Shown piece by piece: positions 47,600 through 58,995 of a stretch of 64,000 nucleotides of DNA (positions are counted from its first letter, which is position 1; the number at the start of each line of letters is the position of its first letter). The notes beneath the pieces are model-generated. The model saw only the letters and a list, made by a program, of their open reading frames with translations. It made no database searches and was not told the DNA's origin. Where the stretch lies: positions 59,552-123,551 of the forward strand of contig WTPW01000557.1 in NCBI GenBank assembly GCA_009809945.1, written 5' to 3'. Made by a program: the position numbers and the translations under genes. The stretch is from Gigaspora margarita. Lineage: Eukaryota > Glomeromycota > Glomeromycetes > Diversisporales > Gigasporaceae.

Positions 47600-48640
47600 G
47601 TGGATTAACTTTAATATTGGTCGTTTAATAAAATGATAATGCAGTTTGTATAATTTGTTGTAATTGTTGGAAGGATTGTGCAATCCATAAAGTATTATCT
47701 ATATATGCTAAAACTGAAGCTAAAGCTTCTGTTTTGTTAAATACTGGAGGTGATATTGTTGTAGTCCATACAATAGAGCTAATGTAACCAGAATTGGAAA
47801 TTTTGCTAATAAGTGTGTCATAATAAATTCATCAAAGTAATAGAGTTATTAGTTTCACCTTGGTCTATACCATCTTGTACTTCATATAATTTTGTAAGTC
47901 CAAAGTTAGTAGTAACTCTGTTTGACCAATCAGTAAGTAATTAGTGATAATATTAATTAACTAAAAGGGCATATTTAGTCAATAGAGTGCTTTTTCAAGA
48001 AGGTTGAGATTAACAGAGTCATATGCTTTGCTTATATCTTGAGAAAGGATTCAAATTTCTTTTTGGTTACAGTTTGCATCTGCAATAAAGTTATTAAGGA
48101 TATGAATAGGGCTATTTGTACTATTATCTGGCAAGCAATGTAATTGTGTGAATTGAGGATATTGTATGATAAAGGGTATCATTAAGGCAGTTAGTGAGAA
48201 TTTTAATATATAGTTTTTTAATGTTCTATAAGACCAATTGGGCATATATTATTTAAATTTCCATCAAACTTTGCTTTTTTAGAAATTGAAAAAAACAACT
48301 GTCATTCCATTGTTTTGGAATTTGTTGTAGTAGTATGCACTAGTTAAAAAGAGCTATAATTGCAAGAATTGTTTTTGTTTCACAATGTTTGAGCATTTCA
48401 TAGCTAATACCAGAAGGTCTACAGGCTTTATTGTTAGAGAATTGATTTATAGTGCTAGTAACTCTTCAGCAGAAATCTCAGCAAGAACTATGTTATACCA
48501 GGAAAATAGAATAGTTGAAGCAGGTCTATACTCTGATTGCTAGTCTGTTTAAAAGATAGATTGATTATATGGGTTGTAAGCTGTCCATTGGCAAAAGTGT
48601 GATTGAATATATTCTTTAATTGTTGGTGAATTAGTAATAA
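47600..48640 (-). pseudogene. LINE reverse transcriptase relic
   Basis: Fingers: NNKACRPSGISYEMLKH, then IPKQWN. Palm motif A: LSQDISKAYDSVNLNLL near 48010-48050, preceded by a stop. Motif B: YEVQDGIDQGETNNS near 47860-47885. Motif C: AYIDNTLWIA near 47690-47720, where the usual YxDD reads YIDN, a lost catalytic Asp. Several stops and frame changes make it non-functional. Confidence 0.8.
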
Positions 48641-48911
48641 TATCATTTTTTAGCTTGATATTATCAAAATGTACTGGATTAGTATAGTGATTAAGTATGC
48701 TATTAAACATTCTAGTAGGATATATAAGTATTCTTTCACATCTGGTATTTATAACAGAATTAATATGGTTTCATAAATACTGAGAGTTTTCAATACTTCT
48801 TGGATAATATAATGTTTTCCAAGCAATTTTAGTTTGTTTAAGTCATTGAATAAGGTCTTGGTTATATAAAGGAGGTTGTGGAATATTGAAGTTATGTTTA
48901 GAATTAATATA

Positions 48912-49977
48912 TCAGTAACACGATTTGTCACACTTTTTTGGACCTATTTTTTGTTATATATAAATTATACAAAAAAACATATAAAATTACTATAAACTCA
49001 TTAGGCAAGATTAGTTTCAACCTACATATTGATTTAAAATTAAATTTTGCGATTATATAGAGCAAAAAAGGAGAATAAACTTACTTATTCTGCCAAGTTA
49101 TAGTTCTGCCATTTTTGCACAAAACAAAAATGCAACTTCTTCAAAAACAATTAATTTCCAATTTTAAGATGAGAATCGTATGTAAAATCATGCTCTGAAC
49201 AACTTTACTTAATTGGCAGAAGTAGGTTACCTTGTAAGCAAAATGGGTTACCTATGTACTAAAGTTAAAATTTATCATATTTCATGATCTAACGTTTTTC
49301 CTTATTAGGTAACCTACTTTGGGCTCCTAATCAAAGTTGTTCGGCATGTAATTTTACATCACATTAGAGGTTGAAACGCGCTTTTTCGACCTTTTATTAA
49401 GTGAAAAATAGGTTTAAATTTGGAAAAAAAAAATTTTTCTAAAAAAAAAAATTTTTTTTAGAAAAAATTTTTTCCCAACTATAACCCCATTTTTCACTTA
49501 GTAAAAGGTCGAAAAAGCGCGTTTCAACCTCTAATATGATGTAAAATTACATGCCGAACAACTTTGCTTAGGAGCCCAAAGTAGGTTACCTAATAAGGAA
49601 AAACGTTAGATCATGAAATATGATAAATTTTAACTTTAGTACATAGGTAACCCATTTTGCTTACAAGGTAACCTACTTCTGCCGATTAAGTAAAGTTGTT
49701 CGGAGCATGATTTTACATACGATTCTCATCTTAAAATTGGAAATTAATTGTTTTTGAAGAAGTTGTATTTTCGTTTTGTGCAAAAATGGCAGAACTATAA
49801 CTTGGCAGAATAAGTAAGTTTATTCTCCTTATTTTGCTCTATATAATCGCAAAATTTAATTTTAAATTAATATGTAGGTTGAAACTAATCTTGCCTAATG
49901 AGTTTATAGTAATTTTATATGTTTTTTTGTATAATTTTATATATAAAAAATTTACACGTGACATATCGTGTTACTGA
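48912..49977. mobile_element. 1.07-kb near-perfect palindrome element
   Basis: The arms of about 525 bp are inverse complements (TCAGTAACACGA ... TCGTGTTACTGA; inner GTAACCTACTT and TCGAAAAAGCGCGTTTCAAC). The centre is an A/T run near 49430-49460. Flanked by TATA on both sides. It separates the endonuclease part of the LINE from the reverse transcriptase part. Confidence 0.85.
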
Positions 49978-50592
49978 TATAGAATTTGTGAGTATATATT
50001 AGAGGATGGTATACAATTACAGGATAGTGCATATTTAGTTTGTTTCATTATGTTTTCTATAATTTGAAGATCTTGGTGAAGGTCTGTAGCTTTAGATAAA
50101 AAGGTATGATGAAAGTTCTGAATAGCGAATTTTTTGTTAGGTATAGTTTGAAAAGCAGAGCTAATAATGCTTGTTTGGATTTTGTGCTAGATACATTCTA
50201 GAGATTCTGTAGTATGGATAAATAGTAGAGTACAAAGAGACTAAATTCTGTTTTGAGTTTGAAATAAAATTCTTTCCATTTTTCTTTAGTCATAGATTTA
50301 TAGTTAAAAATTCTATGTTTGCATCTTGTTTTATGTTGAAGTTTTGATGATGTGCAAAAGAAAATACTCAACTAGAAATAAGGATAAGATGATCGCTCTG
50401 AGTAGAAAATAGTGGTTTATGAAGAGTGAAGTTTGTAAGATTAGGAATAATTGAGTTATATGCCCAAATGTAGTTAATATGACTACAAAGATTATTGAAT
50501 CACCAGATATTTTGTAGATTGTTGGTATGGTCTGCAAGATCATACATATTATTGTCACGGAGATAAGATAGTAGTTTGAATTTAGATGTTAA

Positions 50593-52134
50593 CTAATAAG
50601 GGGGTGCCAGAAATCAGCTGATTTCTTAGGGGGGAGGGGGTCTCTGGCCTAGTCAGGTTACTATATATCCTTTATTCTGATTGGCTAATACAACATATTA
50701 TTTATATAATATATATTTAAAAATAATATATATAAAAATTTTATTAGTTAATAACTTTTGATCCACTGGTCCAATTTAGATGATTTAACTACCAAAATGA
50801 TCCTCTCAAAGAGAGGATTCTAGCAAGCCCAAAATTACAAGAATCTAATCATGGGATCATAAGATCGATATAGATTTGTGCATTAGTACTATATATATAG
50901 TAATTATTTAATAAATACTATATATATAGTAATAATACACAAATCTATATCGATCTTATGATCCTGTGATTAGATTCTTGTGATTTTGGGCTTGCTAGAA
51001 TCCTCTCTTTGAGAGGATCATTTTGGTAGTTAAATCATTCAAATTGGACTAGTGGATCAAAAATTATTTATTATATTCTATATAATATTTAATAGTAAAT
51101 AACTTTTGAACTACCAGTCCAATTTAGATGATTTAGCTACCAAAATGATCCTCTCAAAGAGAGGATTCTAAGGGAAGTGCAGTAAATTACGTGATTAGGG
51201 TTTACATAGGTCCTGACCCCCCTGTGATAGGACTGTCGACCAATCAAATTTCATAAAATTCAAAAACGGCTTTGATCTGAAAATAAGCTACACCACAATC
51301 GACAAAAGTCGCTACATAGTAAAGTCTAAATTTTACTAAGAAATCGATTAAATTCGCTTAAGTAAACTTATTCAGAAGGTCAAAATACACTTATTATAAA
51401 ATTTTCATAAGTATTAGAGAATTTTTTATTACTTGACTTTTGATTTTTACTTTCGACGGAAAAATTAAAATTTTTTAAAAAAATATATTCGACGAACGTA
51501 AAAATTAAAAGTTAAATAATATAAATTTCTTTAATTTTAATAAAAATTTCAAAGTATGTGTATTTTGGTCTTCCAAACAAGTTTACTTAATCGATAATCA
51601 TCGATTGAGATAGTAGAATTTAGACTTTACTATGTAGCAACTATCTGCGATTAACTAATAATCGATTTTGCTTCAATATTATTGGCTGTTTATACATATA
51701 TATATAGGACGTGATAGATGGGCGACCCCCCAGATAATTACGTGATTTACTGCACTTCCCTAACAAGCCCAAAGTCACAAAAATCTAATCACAGGATCAT
51801 AAGATCGAGATAGATTTGTGTATTATTACTATATAGTATTTTATTTAATAAATACTATATAGTAATAATATGCAAATCTATATCGATCTTATGATTCTGT
51901 GATTAGATTTTTGAAATTTTAGGCTTGTTAGAATCCTCTCTTTGAGGGGATCATTTTGATAGTTAAATCATCTAAATTGGACCAGTAGATCAAAAGTTAT
52001 TAACTATTAAAGTTTATAAATATTTTTAATAATAATTTAATATACACGAAATTTGATTGGCTATTAAACCAGTCAGGCAGGGGGGAGGGGGGTAGGGGGT
52101 ATAGTAAATGGAAATCAGGTGATTTCTGGCGCTC
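50593..52134. mobile_element. Nested foldback element with GGGGTGCCAGAAATCA ends
   Basis: Outer ends GGGTGCCAGAAATCAGCTGA and the inverse near 52100-52134. Inside is a palindromic unit with CTACCAAAATGATCCTCTCA and AGCAAGCCCAAA arms. Its right half carries another insertion at 51176-51773. A G-run and AT-rich text near both ends resemble the elements at 55190 and 57660. Confidence 0.7.
51176..51773. mobile_element. MITE inserted in the previous element
   Basis: Ends AGGGAAGTGCAGTAAATTAC and GATTTACTGCACTTCCCT. It interrupts a copy of GATTCTAGCAAGCCC, giving a direct view of the filled and empty site within one element. Its core (51270-51660) is the same palindrome family as 2750-3220. Confidence 0.8.
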
Positions 52135-52639
52135 CCCTAAGAGGTATTGGCTCCAAGGATAATTGGATATAGGTTTAGAGATAGAGCTTGCTGAATCTAA
52201 CTTATTACTTTATCTTGAATTTGTTGCAGTATTGCTGATTTGTTGAAGAGAGATAGACTGATATTATTCTAAACTTAAAATTATGTTTAAAGAATAAGTC
52301 AATTGCAATAGCTCCACCAGGGTGTATATAGATATAAGATTTTAAAGAGTTATTGATCATTATGCCATGCCTTCTGCTGAATTATCCAAACTAGATCAGA
52401 AGTAGGTAAATTGTGGGGTATTGAAAAATTTTTTGGATTTTGAAGATGAAAGTTTTGTTTCTGTTATGCTAATAATATGTAGATTGTTTTTAAGACAAAA
52501 TTTCTCTCAAAGTTGCCTTTTAGTAGGTGTACTATAACCTTGTACATTGTGTGTTACTATATTAAGATTCAAGGTAAAAGAGTTAGAAGATATAGAATTA
52601 TCTATTTGGGAAGTTGTTGCAAAAGAAAAGGGATTATTT

Positions 52640-55140
52640 TCTTGGTAGTTGTTATATGAGGATTTAATAGGTGAGTCATAATAGATAGAAAATTAGTTAG
52701 GTAGTAGTAAAATATGATTTGGAAGAAGTTTGTCTTCAGTACTAAGATATATATGGGTCTCTAGTGTAATTATATTTATAGATATCTTATAAGAATAAAA
52801 AAAGAATTGTTTTGAGTAAATGTTTAGTAAAGGATTTAAGAGTTTGTAGTTTTATAAGTAAAGGAAGAATGTGTTTTTGTAAAAATAGATTATAACAAGT
52901 TTCTTCAGAAAGAGATGTTATAATGTTATCTGAGGAGATATTTGTGTCTTTTACAAATTCGCTTACCATTTTAGGCTTGGCTCTCACAGCTGCACAGGTA
53001 TCTATAGTCTGTACTGCACATTGGTTCTAACTATTATTATACAGAACCTCCAGGTAAATAGGTTTATCTATCTGCCTACTTACATTTTTCTCCTCAGTGA
53101 ATAAAATTCATATGCACAATGTAACATGTGCACAATTTTTTTTGTGTATACAATTTTTTAAATTGGATGTGCACATGTGCACAAAGATTTTTCTTAATTA
53201 ACATATAGGGTGTGCACAATTTTATATACAAATTTTAAAGTGTGCACAAAAAATTTTCCAATGTGCACATGTGCACAAAAATTTTTTTCAGATTTTATAT
53301 ACTGATTCTTCTTATTAACTGCAATAGGTGCATCTTTTAATAAAGTGGTAGCTGCATTAATATTGTTTGTAAAAGACAAGCTTAATGAAAAGAATGATCT
53401 AGAAAAAGAGATTCTAGATTTGTAATAGGTTGAAAGTTAAGATTAAATTTTTGTTTTATAAAATTTTCTACTACTACATATGCAGTTTCTTTTTAGAATT
53501 GGCAATTTGTAAAAAGAAATATAATGATTCTAGCAAGAAAATGGGTATCAATAATTGTATGTGTAGCACTGTCTTGTCTATAGCCTCTTGTTTGGATGTG
53601 TTAGAAATATTATAGTTTTCCAAAGCAGTTTTGTAATAAAGAGTAAGATATTTATAAAAATAAAACCTATAGCATTTTGAGCTAGAGGTAATATTATTTA
53701 ATTTGCAAACTGTCTTTTCTGCATCTTTTGTTAAGTTTTCAAGTATTTTGGTTTGGTATAGTTTGTTTAAGAGTGGCTTCATGTTTTCCATCAATGTGAA
53801 AATAGATGAGTCAAGTTTAGGTTCATGAAGTGCTTCAACTTCTTTTATAGGATAAATTGTATAAGATTTTTCAAGTATATCTTTATATAGTTTATCTCTG
53901 TTATGAAAGTTTTTTCTTTTCAAATATTCACAGTTTTTTGTCATTACAAGAAAGCATATAGAGGTTAGTGGCTTTGGTAGCTTCATGTTGTCATTGTAAA
54001 GGTTTTTGTAGTTCTTGAAATTCAAATTTGGTAGGCAAAAATTTGTTTAGTTAAAAAATAAATTGTCAATAGATCTTATTTTTGAGATAAATATAGGTAT
54101 CTTTTTCATTTGGTAGAGTAGTAAATTGATGAGCATAATTTGGAAAAAATTTATTAAACCACTCCTTGTAGTGATCTAATAAGTTAGAAAGGGATGAAAC
54201 ATGATAGTTTTAAATGAATACAGTTTTAAGAATGTTAAATAAAAGTTGAATATTAAATCTAGGGTTGGATTTAATTTTGAGGAAAGGTTTGTCTTTATCA
54301 ATGCTATCAATAGTAGACTCAATTTTAGAATACTTAGGTCTAAAATCAAAGTCTTCTTCAAATTTTTTGTAATTGATTGTTTGATCGTTATTTGAAAGAT
54401 AAAGATATAGACAAGCTAGATTAAGGCATAATTGAAGTCAGTTTTGTGTTTTATAAGATGGCACAGTAACAGGTAAGACAAATATTTCTTTATAGTTAAG
54501 TTTGGTAAATAAAATTGTTGTGAATTGTAAAGTAATGTTTTTGAATGCAGATTCAAGATAGTTAAATGGTATTGTAGCATTTTTGTCAATATCTGAGTTA
54601 TGTTCAAATATAAGATCTATTAAGAAATCAGGATGTAGGCCAACTATTAAATGCAAAAGATGTTTAAAAGAAGCTTTGTAAACTGGTTGGTTCTTTTTTT
54701 CTGGTTTGATTTCCTTTCTAGGAAAGAAATCAAAAAGATGCTTTTTAAGAAAACCAAGAGCTGATGAGAGAGTTTGGTTTGAAATTTCTTATTAGATTCC
54801 ATTTCTTCAGTAATAGGAAAATTAAATAACCAATCATAAGATGGATTTGGTTTAGATTTTGGTTCATTTGATAGTAAATTTTGAGATTGAGTAAAAGTAG
54901 ACTGGGTTTGGTTTGTATTTTTGTTTAATAGTTGATTAGCAATAGAAGAATCTTGAGAAGTAATAGGAGGATCAATTTCTATACTAGTATTAATATTTTT
55001 TGTAGATGGAGTTTTTAGTAATGGAGTAAGTAGAAATAAGTTAGCAAGTGGGTTGAATTGAGTATTTTTATTAGGTTGAGATAGATTAAGGTTTTGTTGT
55101 TGGCTTTGTTTTAATAAAGTTTGTTGCTTTTGTTGTTGTT
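52640..55140 (-). pseudogene. LINE ORF1-like relic
   Basis: 53474-54025 is an intact stretch of 183 codons (MNFKNYKNLYNDNMKLPKPL and on). Upstream on the same strand, in another frame, are readable parts at 54416-54660 (LHLIVGLHPDFLIDLIFEHN) and a Gln/Asn/Ser-rich segment near 54780-55140 (KQSQQQNLNLSQPNKN). The function is not recognised; assignment to ORF1 rests on position and composition. Confidence 0.5.
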
Positions 55141-55189
55141 TTACTTGTTAATTTAGGTGTTGATACTGTTGTTTTTGTTTGTATTTAGG

Positions 55190-55340
55190 TAAGAGGAGTG
55201 ACAAAAATCAGGCGATTTTTTAGGGGGGGTAAAAAAAGTTGAAATTATATATAAGAACCTGACTATATATATATTAAAGAAGAGGGAGGGGGGTAGGCCT
55301 CTAATAAAAAATAATCAGGTGATTAATGACAGCCCTAAGG
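55190..55340. mobile_element. Short foldback element
   Basis: Ends TAAGAGGAGTGACAAAAATC and TCAGGTGATTAATGACAGCC with a G-rich/C-poor interior (TTAGGGGGGGT, GGGAGGGGGGTAGGCC). A longer relative with a nested insertion is at 57660-58135. Confidence 0.6.
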
Positions 55341-56400
55341 GGTATTATTAGTTGAAAGAATATTAGAAAATGACTCAGTAGTTAAGGTAGCAGAAGAAGG
55401 TGTAAGAGAAGTAAGAGTAGATATATTGTGTGTTTGTTCCAAATGTTGTTGTAAAAAAGCTTTGTTAGATGCAATAGTTGTAGAGAGTGTAAAAGTGTTA
55501 GCCATATAGCTAGAGTGATAGTAGTCTTCATCTTTCTGAATTACATCACATTGTGGATAATGTTGATTGTTTACCAATTTACAACTAATTACATGCTAAC
55601 ATTTTGAACAGGTGTAAATATATAAAGATGGTAAAGATGAGAAAATATTAGTAGGATTGATTAAAGTAGATTTTTGTTGAGAAATTGGAGATAGTGAAAT
55701 TGTTTGTTGTGTAGTATTAAGTTTTTGAATAAGTTTTTTGTTTTGTTAAGAGTAGAGGGTATATAGATCATTTCTATTAATAAACTAGTTACTAAAAATT
55801 TTATATATAATAATAAAGAAAATTTTTATTAAGTAAACATATTAAAATTTTAAATAAAATTGTAGAGGAGGTTTTTCTGATTCTAATGGTGGTTAAATCA
55901 TTAAAATTGGCCCAGTAGAACATAAGATATAGCTGTTTTTATCTTCGCGACCCTATTTTACTTATTGTTTACATGTGATTTGATTGGCCAATTTGTGTGG
56001 CCCCCGCAGAATATAACTGGCCCCCACAAAAGTTGTTACTATAAAATTTAATCAAATTTTATTCAAAATTAATGAAGTTTTTAGGATATGCGTAATTTTT
56101 TATTATAAACAATTTTACTTAGTGCATAAATATCAATTTATTTAGTAAAAAAATAACTTTAATATGTAGCAACTTTCAAATTCGCAGTAAAAATATTTTT
56201 TGTCACTCGTTTATTAATAGAAATGATCTATATATCCTCTACCCTTAATTAGATGTAGTTGGACTAATATCAGGTGTTAATTCATAGATTTTATCATTTT
56301 CTGCTATGAATTTGGTATGGTGTTTTTTGCAATTACAAGCAACTATAGCAGTAGAAAATAGTGCAGAAAAGAAATGTGTTGCCTTTTTTATGGAGCAGAA
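55341..56400 (-). pseudogene. LINE 5' coding relic with zinc-finger-like segments
   Basis: 55335-55577 reads VNNQHYPQCDVIQKDEDYYH and on, preceded by CSKC, so a C-x2-C...H-x3-C pattern is possible. Near 56230-56345 the reading is VACNCKKHHTKFIAENDKIY. They are separated by the MITE at 55750-56244 and by stops. I regard them as the N-terminal region of the same LINE, with limited confidence. Confidence 0.4.
55750..56244. mobile_element. MITE with TTAA flanks, second copy
   Basis: Ends GAGTAGAGGGTATATAGATC and GATCTATATATCCTCTACCC, flanked by TTAA at 55746-55749 and 56245-56248. Shares TAGATCATTTCT and the target with the element at 20926-21274. Confidence 0.8.
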
Positions 56401-57329
56401 GTATCAAAGCAATTTGTTGTATAGAAGTTTTTTGTTACAATTAGTGGATTATCTTCATGTATTACAATACTAAAGGTTCTATAAGTTTCAGTGACATTCT
56501 TGAAAAAGAAATCAAGATCTAAAGTATTAGGTTCTTGGGATGTTAGAGTATGCATACTGGAATACAGCAATTTGATTAGGATATAAAATTAGTATTTTGA
56601 ATTTAACAAATAGGATAACAAAGTAGAGATTATTATAAGCCTCACTAAGAGGTATAATTTGTTTTTTGCAATGTAATACCAACAAATCTAAAATAGGTTA
56701 TACAAGTTACGTGATATACAGATAATGTAAAACCATATCATGTGTTATACAAATCACGTGCTACACAAAGTGTACAAAATTGTATAATTTAGGTAATGTT
56801 CCTTTGTATAAATTAGAAAAGTTACAAAAGATAAATATTTGTTTTGTGTAAAATTAATTAATAATTTGTATAAATAATTAAGAACCAATAAATTTTATGT
56901 TATTAAAAATGTGGGTAGCATGATTTTAAGCCACAAAAAACGCTTATAGGGTTTTTGTAATAAAAAAAAAGAAAAAAAAGAAAAAAAAAGAAAAAAGAAA
57001 TATAGAAGAGTTAAAGATATTGTAAATATATTTTAGTCAATTTTAGGGCTATAAGCCTATAATACAGCTTGTTACAATGAGAAAAGTGTGCTCTTTAACT
57101 TTTCTTATTTTGCAAAATAGATTTAAAAGGCTGTTTTAGATGTATTTTAAGAAAATACAATTTTTAGGCCAAAGGGCCTTTACTCAATGAGTTTGAAGAT
57201 TTTAGCAATAAAATTTTAATATTATATGTATTTTTAAAAATGGAACAAGTTTATTTTGAGTAAAAACCTAGTTATCTTAATAAACTTTAATATTATAAGA
57301 TTTTTTAAAATATTTAAGTTTGAAAATTT
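56401..57329. other. AT-rich region, unassigned
   Basis: Only weak open frames (60 codons at 56388-56570, minus). An A/G-rich run lies at 56966-57000. No gene recognised; the upper part may be the LINE 5' region. Confidence 0.3.
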
Positions 57330-57722
57330 TGTGTACAAGTAATTAGCAGGAAGAGTTTTTTTTTATTTAAATTGAATTTATTTAAAGTACATATATATAT
57401 ATAAGTCTCTTTAACTTTTAAATATAGATTCTTTGGCATTTAATACTTTTTTTTCAAAGTTTTAGTTCTTAATTTTAAATAGGGGGCTAAAAATCTTCCT
57501 TTAATTTGGCCAATTCTTTACTATGTTCTTTAAGAATAGAGTGTATATAGATTATTTATCATATGATTTTGGTGGTACATTTGGATTTCATACTAAATTT
57601 GAAATATGCTACTAATAAAAGTTTTTAAAACCACAGTCAATCTTTACCAAAATTTTGTAAAGAGAATAACAAAAATCAGGTGATTTTCTAGAGAGGAGAG
57701 GATAAAAAAAGTTGAAATTATA

Positions 57723-58055
57723 CAGTCAAACCTCTATAGATGCAATGTGTACAGACAAGCCTACAACATGCATTTAGGGAGGTATTGCATTTAGGGAAAG
57801 CCAATTAAATTGCAGCTTTAAAGATTGGATTATTAAGTTTGTGTACTTCTACTAAAAACTGTATAACCCATCTTAAAAACTAAAATTTGATTGGCTACAT
57901 GCATTTAGAGAGGTAGCATAATATAGAAATTTATTTGGAAGAATGTGCATTTACAGAATATAAAATGTGCATTTAGCACTAATAATTTCTTACAGACAAG
58001 ACAAAAACGTGCATTTAGGGAGGTATTGCATTTATGGAGGTTGCATTTATGAATG
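57723..58055. mobile_element. pogo/Tigger-like insertion with an empty-site relative
   Basis: Left end CAGTCAAACCTCTATAGATG, TA flanks. The right end is degenerate, with repeated GCATTTAGGGAGGTATTGCA words. Comparison with 55236-55265 (GAAATTATATATAAGAACCT) shows the uninterrupted site: here the same text is split at TA. Confidence 0.7.
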
Positions 58056-58390
58056 TATATAGGAACCTGACCAAATCTATATTAAGAAGAGGGAGTAGGC
58101 CTTTAATAAAAAATAATCAGATGATTAATGACATGGCCCTAATATACAGATTAAACCTTCTATTTATAGTAGTGAAATCTTCAGAGTTTGTATTATTTTT
58201 AAAAAATATACTTCCTTATATAGTTAAATTTGTCTAGGGGCTTCAAATTTGCTAGAGTTACACAAGAAAACAAATAGCAAAAATATTTCTAAATTAGGTA
58301 ATTACCCAATCAGAGTTGTGTTTACTATATAATCAGTTACACAAAAAAATTTACAATGCATATCATATGATAAATGATTTATGTATACTT

Positions 58391-58753
58391 TTTTGAAAAT
58401 ATAAAAGATGCTATTAAGTAAAGGCTTCCTGTGCCCTAATTGAAAGTTAAAGAGGAGCTTTTTCTGATTCTAATAGTAGTTAAATCATTAAAATTGGCTT
58501 GGTAAAACCCAGTACTTGGGATTAAAGAAGGGAATATAAGAATTTGCAAATTTACTGTTACACAAAGCATAATGCTTTGTGTAATAGTAGATTTGCAGAT
58601 CTTTATATTCTCTTCTATGATCCCATGTATCGTGGGTTCTACCAAGCCAATTTTGATGATTTAACTACTAATAGAATCAGAAGAAGCTCCTCTTTAACTT
58701 TCAATTAGGGCACAGGAAGCCTTTACTTAATAGCATCTTTTATATTTTCAAAA
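58391..58753. repeat. Perfect-arm palindrome
   Basis: The arms of about 175 nt (TTTTGAAAATATAAAAGATG ... CATCTTTTATATTTTCAAAA) meet near 58568 at AAAGCATAATGCTTT. The internal phrase TAGTAGTTAAATCATTAAAATT is shared with 50770-50800, so this belongs to the same foldback superfamily. Confidence 0.75.
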
Positions 58754-58995
58754 GATTATTTTGACCAATCATATTATTATATAGAGTGAGTTACTTGTTT
58801 GACTTAAAGAACATAGTAAAGAATTGGTCAACTTTAAAGGAAGATTTTTAGCCCCTTGTTTAAAATTAAGAACTATAACTTTGAACAAAAAAGTATTAAA
58901 TGCCAAAGAATATATATTTAAAATTTAGAGAGACTTTTATATGTATACTTTTAAATAAATTCAATTTAAATAATTTTTTTGTACAAATTTACATA

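Larger units (their letters stand above)
50300..52600 (-). pseudogene. LINE endonuclease relic, split by an insertion
   Basis: 52260-52570 reads NIVTHNVQGYSTPTKRQL, stop, EKFCLKNNLHIISITETKL, which fits motifs of the exonuclease-endonuclease-phosphatase family (NVQG; TETKL). The C-terminal part with SDHLILIS lies at about 50370-50410. The insertion 50593-52134 separates them. At least two stops replace Trp (TGA for TGG). Confidence 0.7.
45500..56400 (-). mobile_element. Decayed LINE (non-LTR retrotransposon) with several insertions
   Basis: On the minus strand, from high to low coordinates, come ORF1-like protein fragments, an EEP-type endonuclease, a reverse transcriptase and an RNase H. 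That order is known from I/Tad1-like LINEs. The coding parts are full of stops and frameshifts. Hairpin elements at 48912-49977, 50593-52134, 55190-55340 and 55750-56244 interrupt it. Exact ends are not visible. Confidence 0.75.
57330..58995. mobile_element. Large foldback element with three nested insertions
   Basis: The arms at about 57340-57535 and 58803-58990 pair over roughly 190 nt (GTTCTTAATTTTAAATAGGG against the inverse CCTTGTTTAAAATTAAGAAC). Inside are a foldback unit at about 57663-58140, a pogo-like insertion 57723-58055 within that, and a separate palindrome 58391-58753. Confidence 0.7.
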
